Assembly (NCBI RefSeq): GCF_040581485.1
Contig: NC_090131.1
Coordinates: 3,410,001 to 3,474,000, forward strand
Source of the DNA: Linepithema humile
Lineage: Eukaryota; Arthropoda; Insecta; Hymenoptera; Formicidae
Direction of reading: 5' to 3'
Length of the DNA: 64,000 bases
Both the position numbers and the translations under genes were made by a program. The notes beneath the pieces are model-generated. The model was not told the DNA's origin, did no database searches, and saw only the letters and a program-made list of their open reading frames with translations. This document shows positions 50,605 to 64,000 of the stretch, one piece after another. Every line of letters starts with the position of its first letter. The stretch's first letter is position 1.

Positions 50605-50840
50605 ATACATAGACTATCATCCATTAATAGCAGATTTCTGAAGTTTCTCACATGGCAAAGATATAAAAATTAGTGCCTGCAACGTGCCTGAGCGCGTGAT
50701 TTTTTGACAATCTGATTCGTCAACTTTATAAACACTTTCCATTTAAAAATTTCGACATTTTGGTATAAAGATTTTAGTTTAACCTCAACTAACCTGAAAT
50801 ATATTAATGGTAATACGATTAGTTTGGAACACTCTGTATG
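50605..50840 (-). mobile_element. MITE-like element, copy 2 (inverted relative to copy 1)
   Basis: Read on the minus strand, this repeats the landmarks of copy 1 with scattered substitutions and small gaps. Its termini are also mutual inverted repeats: CCATTAATAGCAGATTTCTG at 50621 on the plus strand and CCATTAATATATTTCAGG ending at 50810 on the minus strand. The core is about 190 bases. The outer edge reads CACTCTGTATG on the plus strand beside a TA-rich stretch, which could be part of a target duplication. The two copies have diverged, so they are not a recent duplication. Confidence 0.65.
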
Positions 50841-52560
50841 TACATATATATATTGTAATAGAAATGAAATGCTGTACGCCATGAAATCGATACATAATTA
50901 TAGCACGTATATTGTGCAAAATTTATTGCATTACTAAAGTCTTTGATCTCGTATGATATCTCGAACTTTAACTCATGAATTTCCCAAAGGTATAGTGTAA
51001 TTGATTAATTATGCAAAATTATACGCTGTAAAAAGCTACACAAATATAGAATAATTAGAACTGTTGAATAAGTGAACCAACGAGATAATTTGTCGATGAT
51101 AATATTCAGTTATAATAAAATCGATAAAAGATAATAAGATTAATCGTTGTATAAAGCATTATCATAAAATCATTGACCAATAAACATTATTTAAAAATTT
51201 ATTGTATTATTTAACAAAAATACCAAAAATTACCTATTCTATCATGAAAAATTAGCAATGTATAACTTACTTATTTTCTTACAGAAAAAATAACTCCGAC
51301 CATATTCAAATATTCACGTAGATATATGTTTGATTGTAAGTTTATATCAAAAAACCATTAACATGTCTCGAATTTTTCATTTTCAGGAAAGTGTAATTCA
51401 CTAAGCTTTTGAACATAATCTGTAGCACATTAACGGCTAAATAACGCTGTAAACAAACACCGTCTAACCTCTTAAAAGATGCACTATCGTGTACACTAGT
51501 CATAGAAAATTCTCTTTCGTCAGCTCCGTTTGCTGCTCCGTATCTAAAATTCATTAGCGTATGTCGCGTTTCAAAGCGTTTAATCCCGTAAAGTGCAATC
51601 CGCAGGGAAAAGATCCGACAGGACCGTACAGATAAACAAGCGCACCGCAATCAGGGCGAGCCTATTGATACGTTCAGCGCACGATTTTCATCGTCATACT
51701 TTATGTGACAGATAAATGGGCTGGAGTCGATTCTATTTGTTACGCATTAATTGCCTCCCGAGATATCGCAGCGTTCCCTATCGACCGTAATAAACGAAAA
51801 GCGCGGATACGTGCAATCTACTATTCTGCGACCTGCGCAAAAAGCACGCCACATTCATTTATACATTTTACACAATCATCAAAATTCATTTTTTAAATTG
51901 ATAAAAAATATAACACTAAAAACAAGGACTAAAATGTGTCATTTTTATCAAACTGCAAAAGTAAACAGCTCAAATTGTTAATGAGATTAGAATAATTATT
52001 TGAGAAATTTTCAAATATTCCAGATATATCTCACAAAGAAAACTTAAACACATCGAGAATTCTTACGATAGTTTCTGCAGAAATCGATTCGCGGGCAAAG
52101 TCGAAGATCTACGCGATTTACAATAGTTGGCTAACACTATAATCAAAGGAACAGCGAAGCCACAGCCTCAGCACGTTGATTCAAGTTACGACAGCGTTCA
52201 CCGAGGTTCATGGTGCAGCGCCGTTTACCGTTTCTTGCCGAGAGCCTGTCATCTATCTCTCTCCTTGCCCTTCTGTCTCCCTCTCTTCGGCGTTTCTTGT
52301 TTCTTTGTCCGACCTCCCGCTCGCTCTTACATTGTAGTCGAGCACCATAGTACGCGCCATAGAAAACGATACGTTCTACCCTCTCGCTTCGATTCCCGCT
52401 CTAGGCCCGACTCTCTCGGGTCGGCTGTGCTCTATTCACGTGTATTACTGAAAGACGAGGAGATTATCGGACCGGGGCTGTGACTCACGCGCGCATTCGA
52501 ATAGCATCATGGAAGCCGCCGCTGTGCCAAAACGCATCGGCCGTGATAATCTGTTCGTAA

Positions 52561-52584
52561 CTCTCTCTCTCTCTTTCTCTCTCT
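52561..52584 (+). repeat. (CT)n microsatellite
   Basis: CT dinucleotides with one extra T pair. Confidence 0.95.
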
Positions 52585-55500
52585 GGACCAGTGTTGTCGA
52601 ATCAATGAAATCCTAGAGTACGATGGAGCTCACTGGATCCCAGTGGAATTCGTGAATTTTCAATGATGTGTGAATATAAACAAAAATTTTGCTCTGCGTT
52701 TTGAAATTTAAATCCATCCAAAAGTTAAATATTTTTTACATATTTTAAATAACAAACTAGGTTATCTAAATACGCGGATGCTAAAGTATTTCTTAAGATA
52801 AAAGATGAGTTTTGCGTCTGTACTTTTTCATTTGACAGATAGAATAAAGTGTTATACGATATTAATCGTTGTTGTTCTTGCGCATTAACTTCGTGAACGA
52901 AACCGTTTGAAGAAGCGCAGATTCCGCGACGGTCTCTTGTTCATGAGACTTAGCCTCTTCCTCGGCAGCAGCCCCTCCCCTCCTCTTAACGGACGTATCT
53001 TAACGACGTAGGTCACGGAGGCCAAAGAAGCAGTCCATTACTCCGTATCTCCGTGAAGGAATTACTCGCTCGGGAAAAACATGACGTCTCTTATTCGCGA
53101 TGAACGACGTTCAACATTACCCGTAACCTCGAAGCAGCGCGTCGAGAAGCGTGATCGCCTGTTCCCTTTATCTATGCCGGAGATCGATAAATTTCACTCT
53201 CGAAAAACTAGAATAATGGATCCCAACAGTCTTGAAAGAAATTGTATACAAATTGTATAGAATATCAACTCCGGATATTTCTCTCGAAGAAAGATCGACT
53301 TTAAATTGTCGTTTCGAATTCTACAAGAATCCGTTTATAAAAAATGACTCGGTGGATCTGGAATTCTCTAGATAAATCTCGAGCGTTTGTAAACGTGACA
53401 TTGGACGCTGAAGAGTTAATCTCGGTCTGTCAGGGTAACTCAAGCCAAGACGCGCGAGCTATCACGAAACTTTATTTAGACGGTAGGCAAACTCGAACGC
53501 GCGGTTATCTGCTTGACTGGCAGATAATGCATGGCGCGCGTCTTGGCACGGCTCGCGATAAAAATTTCTATTCTGCGCGGAACAGTACAAACAGCGATAA
53601 CGAACGAACGACGACGATTACGCGTATCAAAACACAGGATATTGGATAACGATAGATGGAAATACGAGAACGCTTGCGATTACAATACAATCCAGATGAC
53701 TTCCGTAGTTTTTCTCTAAATTTTACATTTTTTCCCCTAACTTTCCTTTTGCGCGGTTTTTTGCGAGAAAAAAAAATTAGTTTATTATTTAAATATGTGC
53801 GTAAGAGCACACGTGCGATTGTAATTACAGTGAAATCTGCATATTTTTAAATGTCAGAAGTGAAAATTTCAACAGACAGGATGTAATACCGCTTGAAAAC
53901 TGCGATATCCCGCTTACCAATGCATCTTTGTAAACGCATACGTATAATGAGCAATTAAGGAATTAAAAAAAGGTCGTTAGGCTGCACCCTACGTTTTAAC
54001 AGATACACTTTCACGTACGCCTGGCGCGGCGACGAGGATACGCGGGTGCACATTAGGCGTGTCCCCCCTGAACCCCATACTCAACCGAGCATGGCGAAAC
54101 CGGAACCTGAATATATCAACTCAGCCCCATTTAGTTTCCATCTCGCTCCTGAGCCCGTTCGAACGTATAGCCGCCGTGAAATGGAAATCCGCCCGCAGAA
54201 GTCAGGGGAACAATTTTCTTCATTTTGTTCATCGTACGTTCATCATGACCGAATTTTAACGGCCTTCGAATAACGTTTGGACAATCGAACTTAAGGAATT
54301 AGTTTACTTCCAAAAATGTTATAACAAAGCGTTCATTCAAAATAATAAAGAAATAAAAATTAAAAACCAGAAACTAAATTAAAATAATCAATAATTACAG
54401 TTTTAATATTCATATAATTAAATTAAATTTGAAAATGTTTTAGAAAGTAATAAATAATAAAAGAAAAATTTTTCCAATTATGCTTTAAAATTACAAATAA
54501 ATAGTAAAATTTTATGTTCTTATTCCATGCTCATCTTATAATTTAAAAAATTATAATAATGTGAGATCGTTAGTATTCCATAAATATTCTCGTTTTAACT
54601 TTAAATAAAGAATCAAAATTAATTAGATTTTTAATTGCCTTTGACGCAAGAATGTTTCCTACTTTAATTATTTTTGTTACAGGAAAATCAATCACCGCTC
54701 GTTCGAAAATCCATAAACGAAGGTTCGTATACCATATTTATCTAAGCACTCTGTATATTTCTCACTATCGCGTTAGGGCTTCCGCGCGAACGACAGGATC
54801 CGTCTGCGATTGCGATTAAATCGCCCTCATACGAGCACACGCGCCCCCGCCATGTGTGCTGCCGGCCATTTAATCCGTCATCGCGTCGCCCCGGCGTCGT
54901 ACCGCGACTTTAACCTTCACCTTGAACACGCCCTCCGTGCACGAAAACTATTTTAGGGTCGCCCGACCACCCTAAAAGAAGGACAGAGAAGGAAGGAGAG
55001 ACACGCATCAGCACCGACCAACGCTGCATTCTAATCTTGACGCTGCATCGCGCCCACTCGATCGAATTATACCTTCTTCGCGCTGTACGATTCTCGCACG
55101 TGCTGCAACACCCCAGAAATTTTCACAAGATTGCATGGCGTTAGATAACTATACGTGCTACCCAGGCGATCGATCGCGTATGGAGTTAGAACCTACCCTA
55201 ATTCACGCGATTCTTGCAAATTTAATCGCAATCGCCGCGAGAGATTGCGAATCCGGTAATTTGGCAATTTTCGTTAAGATGTTATCAGCAAAATAATAAT
55301 TTGCCTCTCTCTACGTTTGCTGCAAAATCAAATTGCGACCACTCGTCGCAGTTTGCTGCAAAAAAAAAATGCTAAAATATATACTGCAAAAATTTCACAG
55401 GGCGAACGGATATAAAACAATATAAAACGATTACAAAGCCGTGCGCGGTGACATCGCGCCGCAAATCCTCGTCATTTTATTCACTCGTTTAATGCTCCGG

Positions 55501-55924
55501 TCATTTATTCGTCCGCGAGAATGTCGGAAAAAGTAACGACGTCCCACACGATCGCATGGAAATAGCGTCGGTGAATTAGCGTGGGCATCCGAGTGAGTCA
55601 GGACGACTTAGCTGCAATGTCAGAGCAGCCGTGCAATATCTCAAGTTATAATAGCATCATTATAATTGAACCTTGCACTCAAGCAAGTTTTCAGAATAAA
55701 TCTGAACAATACGAAATAGTTTACCGTTCAAACAGTCGCGGAGAAACTTTCGGTAGTTATGTAATAAAGTTCTCCACTCGAGGTTTTACTGCGCATTGTC
55801 TCCCGTCCCCGTTGTGTAAAGAAAGTAGAGAATACTATAGCATGTTGTAAATGCGCACAATAGAGCGGTGTGTTCGCTGCCAAATATTTACGAAGTCCAA
55901 ACAGAGCGCAACAAAAACGAAGAG

Positions 55925-55955
55925 ACGCACGCATGCACGCACGCACGCACGCACG
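55925..55955 (+). repeat. (GCAC)n tetranucleotide repeat
   Basis: About seven GCAC units with one GCAT variant. Confidence 0.95.
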
Positions 55956-58900
55956 CTCGGCGAGCGATAAGCGACGTGCCGCGATCAAATTGGATAAACG
56001 TATTCACTTATGAAACAAGATTCCGACGCTAAGTAAGTAATTCGATGAATCAAAGACGAGCGTTATAATCGAAGGAAATGGTGAAGAAATTTACAAAGAA
56101 ATTAATAAGCCGCAGAATATGATTTGTAGAATCGCGATGTTAGCCGCGATAGAATTATCACGCGGAAGAGATAGACGGAAGAGCAAAGGCTATTTACGCG
56201 GTGCAATCCTCCATTACCCGAAGCCCTTCAATTATCGAATGGACATTGACGTTTGCGCATCTCACCCGAGCGAGCGATTCGTTCCGTTTGTCTGCCCGCT
56301 GGATCTTGGGTTTCTAGTTCGACGCACCATTCGGAATTCACCCTACAGCACAGAGACGTAGGAACGGAATGGCGCAAAAACACGTGTCGAACGTGGATGC
56401 GTTGTGGAAAACAAATAGGGGTTCCACGACACCCCCCGTGGGAGGATCCCGGAACACTATCGGCGAATCGTTTACCCCTACGAAACTCTACGCTTCTGGA
56501 TTCTACACGGTCCACCCTCCATTGCCGAGGCAATTCATTCTGATTTCCACGGTACGAAGATCGAGGCTCCACAAATCTCGTAACGCCGCTGTTCCATTTA
56601 CAAAGTATCCGATTCTTTAAAGGCCCTGACCCGCGAGACCGAGCAGTTCAACAAACAGAAGATACTGCTAACAGAAGTAAAGTATTATGATACTAGATCG
56701 TTTATGCTGCGAGAAAAGCAACAAAAGACCGCACGAGATTGCGCAAAAGATAGAAAAAAAAAAGACCTTCAACAATTATTATTCAACGACTTGAAGAAAT
56801 TTATAACGGAAATATATCAGATATATCTAACAGAAAAAAAATATGCGCAATGCGATGAATAAAAACGCGATGGAAAAAAGTGCGGCGCAGTAGGAAATGA
56901 CGCGATCACATTAGTTGCGTTAATTAACGTAATTAACTGCAATTAATTAGGAACAAGAGAATAGACCGCTCTCGGGGCTCTCATGAAAATTGTTCTACGG
57001 TTGATTCGACGAAAGCTCGCTCGATGGCGACCCGGCCGGCAACGCAGTTCCAGAGAAACCGCCGTTTGTCAGGCGAAAATTTAACTGTGCGACGTCCAAT
57101 TAGGGAAATCAACCGAATCAAGTCCGCGTAATCACTTCGTAGCGAGCGCGCGAGTCCGTGTTTGCGCGTTCCTCGTGTATGCGATCATTATCGTACGATC
57201 TTTCGGAGAACAAATTGTAGTGCCTCATAAATATCTTTCGAGAGTATAGCGTTTTGATAACATCGCGAGCGTTGCGATGTTAATGTTTTATTTACGGAGA
57301 GCGTAAGAGCGCGGTTTGTCTTAAGTAAAAACGTATAATTACAATGCAGTGCAAGCGTACGATGCAATCAGAAAATGTTCTCTTCGATACACGTTGTATA
57401 TATCGCGATAGAATTTAATAAAACTAAATGATTTAACAACCTTATGCATATTTAAAGCGTAAAGAGAATCATTCTCAGTTCTGCGTCCGCCGGAGAGTTT
57501 TTACGATCTCAAGAATAACATTCACGAGTAAAGAAAAAACTCTCCAAGTGGACACACACAGTTTGAGATTATGACTGTCCTCTTTCAGCTGACAACTCGA
57601 CAGCGACCGTGACTGTACACACTTACGCATTCATCATTCTGGAATATGTTAACCTTCTCAATCAGCTATCGTGTCGATCAATCAGCGGACCGATCTTCGA
57701 AGAGGAATAAAATACAGCAACATGGCGTTCGAGTCTGAGAACTTATACCGAATCTGCCTTGTCTTTGATTTTCCTTAAGGACGAAAAGGAACGGAACAAA
57801 GAGGGGAAAAAAAAACAGACCGTCGTAACCGCATTATCACGGATTTGCTGTCGGGTCGTGGATCGTCAACGGTGACGCGACCTAATCCATTATGCATACA
57901 CTATGTTTGCTTTTCAAAACAGTTCTTTGAGTACACATGCATACTCTCGCGATGTGACTAGCGAAAGACTAGAGAAAGATTGAGAGACCACAGATAGCGA
58001 ATAAACTATAAAAATTCCAAGAAATAATAAAAAAAAAATTTAAAAACGCGTGGAGTGATTTATTGCAATAAATATAACTATAATTTGCATCTCTCTTAAT
58101 CTTTCGTTACTTTATATTAATCAGAAAAATCACGAAACAATAAATAAAGTCTCATAATTTCAATGAATAAAGGCGAGGAGACATATTATTAAAGTCAACG
58201 CTGACATCATCCATTCGCCGGTCTGCATATTCGAGGAGCGCACAAATTTCGCATAGCACGTTCGCCGGAATATTTCGCATGTACGGTTCGCGAAACGAGA
58301 ATAGAGAACTGAATAGAGGGGCCCCGGCTCTCGCGGGCGCCACTTCTCTGTCCCACAATGCACGAGATACCGGAGGCGATTTTACATGCGTCCCGACGCG
58401 AAAGAATGCGAAGGCCCGCCGGGAGAAGAACATTTCGGAGATGCAATATACCGCGTGCTATTCAGCAGTCTTGCCGAGCGAAATGTCTTTCGACAATGAA
58501 ATTAGCAAAACACATTCAGATCATTTACGACAAATTATTATCGTAAATTGCTATATAAATTAATATAATGTTGTGGGAAAGTTTTTCCTTTGCATAAAAT
58601 ACGGTGAAACTCGACAAGTGGCAAAATACGCAAGTATTGACATGCTTTTCAGACCACCCAGTACGTATCACAACTCGCTTATACATATATATTTGTATAT
58701 GTGCATAAATCTTCACACCAAATTCCAGGAAAATTGGCGGTACAACTTCGTACAATTTAGCAAAAGCACAAAAGGTTAAAAAAAAAAAATGACATGCAGA
58801 AGCAACGAATGTCGAAAAGGTGGAATTTCAACCACACGAACCGTCCGTCAATTATACCAGAATTCTCACAATGTAGCACAAAGAAAGAATCTCGCGTTAT

Positions 58901-59379
58901 GCATCTACCTCGAGACTGAAGAACCAGCGGGAGATTTATGTCCGTTACGACGAGCGCGACGAGCCTCAATATTTTGACCACGTGTCCTGCGATTGCATAA
59001 TCTTATATGACTTTGCAGATATAGTTGTACTTCTTACCTTTCACCACCTTCAGTTGTAATAATCAAATTGTTCGGTCAGTGCAATCAATTTTCATTATTT
59101 ATTGCACTTGTGCAATATTCAACATTATACACTTTCATATCCATATCGTAAAATTGAAAGTGTAGTTTACCTAAGAATGATATAAAAAATATGCATCTGT
59201 TATAAATTTGCAGTCATAAAACTTAGATCGTGAAAGGCTGTTTATCTTCGATCAAGTTATTCAACATGTGTCTATGCTTAAATTTTTTGTTACACGAAAA
59301 TTGACTGCTAAAAAATATCAATACAATAGTTATATTATATAACAGAAAATTACATAGAATTGATATAATTAAATTTGCA

Positions 59380-60000
59380 GGGCAGATCAGCTTGAGAAAT
59401 GTACAACAAAAAGTTTCCATTTCATCCATTAAAAAATTTAGAAAATATCCTGCGAGAAGGCCGTGGCGTGAAATCTCCGGTACGATCGATCGAGAATCGA
59501 GAGGAACGAGAAAGGGAACGGACCGGGCACAGAAGCTGTACGAACTTTTGTACGAGCAGCCCAGGGGCAACAAGGAACGCGGGGAAAGCGAGAGCAAGCG
59601 GGGGAGGAAGGGCGAGGTTAAGCCGAGCTAAGAATGCGGGGGAGCAGAGGGAGCGAGCGTGGAGAGTAGGGCACGGATGGTGAACAGCTGCCGGTGTCTG
59701 TGGTGGCCGTTTTGTGTGAACGTGCCCCCATAACCCTCATACGTCCCCCTTCCGCCCGGGCCCTCCGTCCGTCCGCACCGCTCGTCGAGAATAAAGGCGC
59801 GCTTGCGACCAAACAAGCGCGTGCACGCACGCACATCCTAATCTGCGTGCTCGATTGAGAAGCCGAAAATCTTCCGAAGTAGAGGAAGGTCGTGACACGC
59901 GCTCTATGCGAGCTATCGAACGAACGGCTTCGTCCAAGAGGCTCTAAATTCTCGGCGATGAAAAAACAAACTTCTACAGCTCTACGAAGTCTCACAAAGA
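59380..60000. promoter_or_regulatory. CpG- and purine-rich patch, possible promoter or UTR exon
   Basis: The left half is purine-rich on the plus strand (GAGAGGAACGAGAAAGGG type sequence); the right half is C-rich then CpG-rich. Open frames occur in several frames and strands without a recognisable product. The composition suggests a regulatory or untranslated region. Confidence 0.2.
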
Positions 60001-61679
60001 AATATTACACCAAGTTCACAAAGAAACAAGAAACATTTGATAAAATATAAGAATGTATTTTTTAAGCAATTTATGTTGTTTGATGTTTGCATATGTTGGA
60101 AAAAAATACGTGTATAAATCGTCTCAGCTTTATCAAAAATTCAATTTAAAATTTTTTTCTAGAATAACATCCCGCTTGTCACGTCGAGACTTTAGATAAC
60201 GACTCTAAAAATATCGGATCCATTAAAGAAACACGTTATCGTATGGAAGATAGAAGCAGTGTGATATAAAAGTTGCATAATCATAGCGCAGAGTCGATTT
60301 GCGTCTTTCCGCGTGGTGTGTGCGTGTCTATGATTTATTCCTAAACAATTTCCTATCGCGTTCAGTGGTCCGTGAAAGCAGCCAATCTTATGAAATAATT
60401 AACACAACTGCGCCAGCGCTACAATCGATATAAAGCCGTCGTAGGAAACAATAGCTTGACGACAAGAATCGCAGTCGACATAATAACGGTAAATCAACGT
60501 ATGTGCTCATCTACAACCCTCTTTTCTATTAAGGCGACACGATGCGTTACCGCATGTATCCGATATTTCCTGTCGACGATGACTTACGATGACTTATGTC
60601 GCTGGGGTTGATGTGAGAATGGGGTGACCACAATTTTTCACGCGCGTTTAAAATGACAGAGAAAAAACTGGAGCATTTGCAATTCTTAAAGGAAGATAAT
60701 ATAGATATATTTTAATTATACATTATAAAAAAAAATCTTTCTTTATAAAATTATTTTATCAATTTATTCTCTGAACGCACTGTTTAATATACGCGAGTCT
60801 CACATCCTGTGTATTCATATTATTTAAATAAATTACAGTAAAATAAAATACATTTAATTGTTAAATTGTGCATTACAAATAAAAGACTACGTATAAATTT
60901 TTAAAAAACCCATGAGAACACTTTAAGAAAAGATATTTTCGGCAACAAGGACGTCTGGTCACTCCATAGGTGAGAAACTATCGTGCAGACGTAAGATAAA
61001 AAAAGAGAGAAAAACATGCCGAATTGGCCCTTTCTTCCGTTTTTGCCCCTTCGAAGGTTGCGATAGAGGAAAGACGGTTGTAGACACAAAATCAGAGACA
61101 AACACGAGTGGGAAAAGGGACGGTAAAAGCGCAAAGAAGAAGCGTGCGATAGCAGGAAACCATTTACCTTCCTTCTTACCGTGAGACGCGTATGTCGTTT
61201 TTACAACGCGTAGATAGCACTTCATTGCTATGCATCGCGTATGAACATCTCTACAGCCACGGGAGTTTTTAATCATGCGGTGTCTACCGCCGTCGTCATG
61301 CCACGTGCTTGGGCGTACGTAAAAGATCGCAGTTTAATTACTCCGATAATGCAAATTCGCACTTGACCCGAGAAGTGTCCGGACCGACTATATTATTATT
61401 GCATCAAGTTCTTGAAGTTTACAAATATCGATTTTTAATTTTTTTTTTTTTTAAATCAGAAGCTATCATCGATTATGTGAAGTAATAAATACGGCGTGTT
61501 TCATTTCAAGCCGATCTTTGCACATCAAACACAAATAAAAAGCTACATTCGCGCGTAGCGAAATAGCGAGTGTTACTGTGCGTCAAATCTTTCCTCACAG
61601 GCCTCGTTTTTATATTAACCTTTTTACGTTTACAAATTTAATATGATGTTTTGGTCAGAGATTATCAATTTACCGGGCG

Positions 61680-62310
61680 CGCCGCCGTGAGATAATCGAA
61701 AATGGCGGGTATGCCAATGCGCGTTAAGCTCTTGACCGGGGCCCGGCTTTTCTTCTTAATATATACGACACGGTATTCTGCCGTATCGCGCAGGGATTCT
61801 CATTCGGACCCGGCGGACGAATTAGACCGGATGATATCACGAGGCAGGACTGTAAACCGTGAGAACCGCGTCGGCGCGGTTTTAAGGCGCGAGAACTGGT
61901 TCTTGGGCCTGATCGCGGGGCACCTCTTCCCAAGGCCCCCGGTGTCTCCCGACGTTTTAAACGCGGCGTAGATGCTGCGAGCTCCCCGGGACTGCCTGAA
62001 ATTAAACGTCGGGGACAAGGAGCCCCGGAGCGAGCGAGCCTCTTCCCGAACCCTAAGGCTTTCGTTCATTCGAAAACGCGGACCCTCCCGGCTTCTCCCG
62101 CGCCCCCTCGCCCGCGCCCCCGACCGCCTCCACCGCGGCTGTGTCTTTTGCTTTATTTCCTTCTCATCTTCTTCCTCCTTCTCCCTTCTTGGGTCGCCCC
62201 GCCCGTCTCTACCTGGCGAACGTTACGAAACGCATCCTCCGATCCTCGTAGATCCGAGAGCTCGGAATTCCATGGACGAAAAAAAGACCGAGTGTGTGAG
62301 AAGGTAGTAG
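61680..62310. promoter_or_regulatory. CpG-rich patch, possible promoter or UTR exon
   Basis: A sharp local rise in GC and CpG, with a C/T-rich tract at 62090-62215, against AT-rich flanks. This texture matches the 27-29 kb block. No TATA box, initiator or paired splice site could be assigned with confidence. Confidence 0.25.
61702..61971 (+). CDS. Orphan open frame (89 codons) in a CpG-rich patch
   Basis: ATG in a good context (AAAATGG) at 61702, starting MAGMPMRVKLLTGARLFFLI and ending in a stop at 61971. Residues 8-21 are mildly hydrophobic; the rest is Arg-rich. It lies at the start of a 600-base CpG-rich, later pyrimidine-rich patch that could be an untranslated exon or promoter. No family recognised. 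Confidence 0.1.
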   Translation: MAGMPMRVKLLTGARLFFLIYTTRYSAVSRRDSHSDPADELDRMISRGRTVNRENRVGAVLRRENWFLGLIAGHLFPRPPVSPDVLNAA

Positions 62311-62986
62311 ATAACATTTGAGATCGATTGACCGAGATGAGGCGCGCCGAATACACGTCACGATCGGACAGGCCTCACCAATTACCGATAATTATTAAGA
62401 TACCGAATGTGCCATAAGCATTAGCCAATCCAGTGGACTGGAATGTTGTTCCGCGATAGTCTCCATTATGTAAATTATGAAGAGAAAAACTCGGAGTGTT
62501 TTTGTCGGAGAATACATTGTTAGCACGTCGGCGTAATAATTATTGGAAAATTAGAGGCGATTTTCTCGAAGAGAAATATAGAGTTTCAAAGTATATTTCT
62601 TCAAGATAAGAAAATTCTAAATTTTTCCCACAGCCACCAGTAGAATTACACTATCGAAGGGTTAAGTCTGATATATTTATGGGAGAGTGGAATGCGGCTT
62701 TTTGTATGTGTTTGATGTATAACGAGAAAGAGAGCAGCCTGGAATGAAACATCACGCGCGCGAGGAGTGCGGCTCGTCCATTCGCGGTGGCTCACCGTTG
62801 TCAAGTGGACAATATCTTCTCGTATTACGACGACGTTACCGCTGTCGAACAAAACAAACGACGCATACACGGACGCGCTCCAGGCTCGCCATTCCGCACA
62901 TACATGCCCGAGATATCGCGTTATAATTTGTTGTTACTACCGGCGACGTCACGTTGAAACATTCATGCGTCTCATCTTACTTTTAT

Positions 62987-62999
62987 CCCCCCCCCCCCC
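62987..62999 (+). repeat. Poly(C) run, 13 bases
   Basis: Thirteen uninterrupted C; prone to sequencing length error. Confidence 0.95.
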
Positions 63000-64000
63000 T
63001 TTGTGGCTAAGAACTCCCTGACTTATGTGTATAAATCAATACTGGTCGTTGTGACTAAAGCCGAAAAGTATATTTCCTCTTTTCCACGGAAAAATCACAC
63101 ATTATTTTAAAATGACGTATATAATCGTGTAAAAAATTACTGTTTCCTTTAATTTAATATTTTTCAGTTTGAATATATTCAATATCGTTAATGAAACACT
63201 AATTATCTTCTCGAAAAGTATATGAAAATATTGTAGATTGCAAGAAATATATTTGTTTTTTATACAATTAAAGATTTATCGAATTAAATAAAATTTATTT
63301 AAGAAATTGATCTTACAATATAAATTTAGCTGAAAGTTTGTAAGACTCCAACAGATTCGTGTTAATCAAATTTAGATCCACAAACTGACCGTGTTCTCCC
63401 GTTCTATTTACCGTGAACAAGGAAAACTGTTGAAATGTTTTTCGCGGTGTTTACATCTTCCCCAATCGACACTCGGCCGCGCCAAAGTGTAGGTTTCCTG
63501 CCAACGCGCGCCCGGAACAAAGAAACTCAATGCCGCAATGCCTTTCGCGCCCGTTTTTATGGTTTACTCCAAATCCCGTTAGAGGATTTCACCTCGAACG
63601 TTCGCCGGCGTTGAAAAAGAAAACGACAAGCGTGTCGGGGCGGGGTCGACAACCGCAGGTTTCAATATCTCGAATCCAAGAAGGCAAGTGCGCCTCTCCC
63701 GCGTGATCGTATGGATCGAAGGCAATGCGATATTTATTTTCCTTCTACGAAACGCCGTAACGCGACGCGGACAGCTATCCGATGCTAATCGACGATAAAA
63801 GAGCGACAACAAGAGCAGGCGAGTCTCAGAGCTGTACCAAACATCTATCGATCGCGTATCGTCTTCTGTTCTCTTTTTCTCTCCCCGTCGTACTGTACAA
63901 TCGTCGCGATTCAATTTCGATTCAATTCAATTTGTAACATTTATCATAATAACTCAATGTTTCATTTATCGGCAGTTTGTGTAATATTTTGCCAGCGTTA

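Larger units (their letters stand above)
50841..64000. other. Long stretch without a recognised gene
   Basis: It is mostly AT-rich (for example 54.3-54.7 kb) with CpG-rich patches at 52.1-52.5, 56.2-56.6, 59.4-60.0, 61.7-62.3 and 63.45-63.9 kb. The patches contain short open frames on several strands but no domain I know. A consensus minus-strand donor (AAAG then GTAAGA) lies at about 59036 with no convincing exon attached. No stop-free coding block with flanking splice sites could be defended. Confidence 0.5.

Noticed and set aside
55581..56620. Overlapping open frames of 80-114 codons around 56 kb
   Set aside because: Both strands are open, no domain is recognised, and compositions do not favour one frame.
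59036..59080. Consensus minus-strand splice donor (AAAG then GTAAGA) near 59036
   Set aside because: No plausible acceptor or coding block lies upstream of it on that strand, so it is probably a chance match.

Overview
This window is eukaryotic nuclear DNA from an insect. It is roughly 40% GC with many CpG dinucleotides, long introns with good GT/AG sites and many GA, AT and CG microsatellites. It has no operons and no densely packed genes. The only gene I recognise, Akap200, belongs to insects and their relatives. The CpG-rich, intron-rich texture suits a hymenopteran, possibly an ant, but that placement is an inference from base composition.

The left third carries part of Akap200 on the minus strand. 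Three coding exons join perfectly in phase 0: 18648-18412 (79 codons, N-myristoylation start MGARQSKRS), 10386-10222 (55 codons, acidic and Pro/Ser/Thr-rich) and 9977-9864 (38 codons, a MARCKS-type basic effector domain KKKWSFRSISFSKKDK). They give 172 residues of the protein's N-terminal, membrane-binding half. The part that binds the PKA regulatory subunit was not found; it is probably beyond base 1. The first coding exon has its own splice acceptor 72 bases before the ATG, so at least one non-coding exon lies upstream. The best candidate ends at a strong minus-strand donor at 27711, inside the CpG-rich block at about 27.0-29.15 kb.

That CpG-rich block looks like a divergent promoter. It has the minus-strand donor at 27711 on one side and plus-strand donors at 28470 and 29122 on the other. 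The second plus donor follows a segment resembling a first coding exon whose reading frame seems broken near a run of five C. If there is a plus-strand gene, most of the remaining 35 kb would be its first intron.

From 29.1 kb to the right edge I found no convincing conserved gene. It holds two related, oppositely oriented short transposon-like repeats at 49.67-50.84 kb, microsatellites, perfect hairpins near 27.3, 47.86 and 48.12 kb, a few orphan open frames, and CpG-rich patches at 59.4-60.0 and 61.7-62.3 kb that could be further promoters or untranslated exons. No tRNA, rRNA, CRISPR array or intact transposase was seen.
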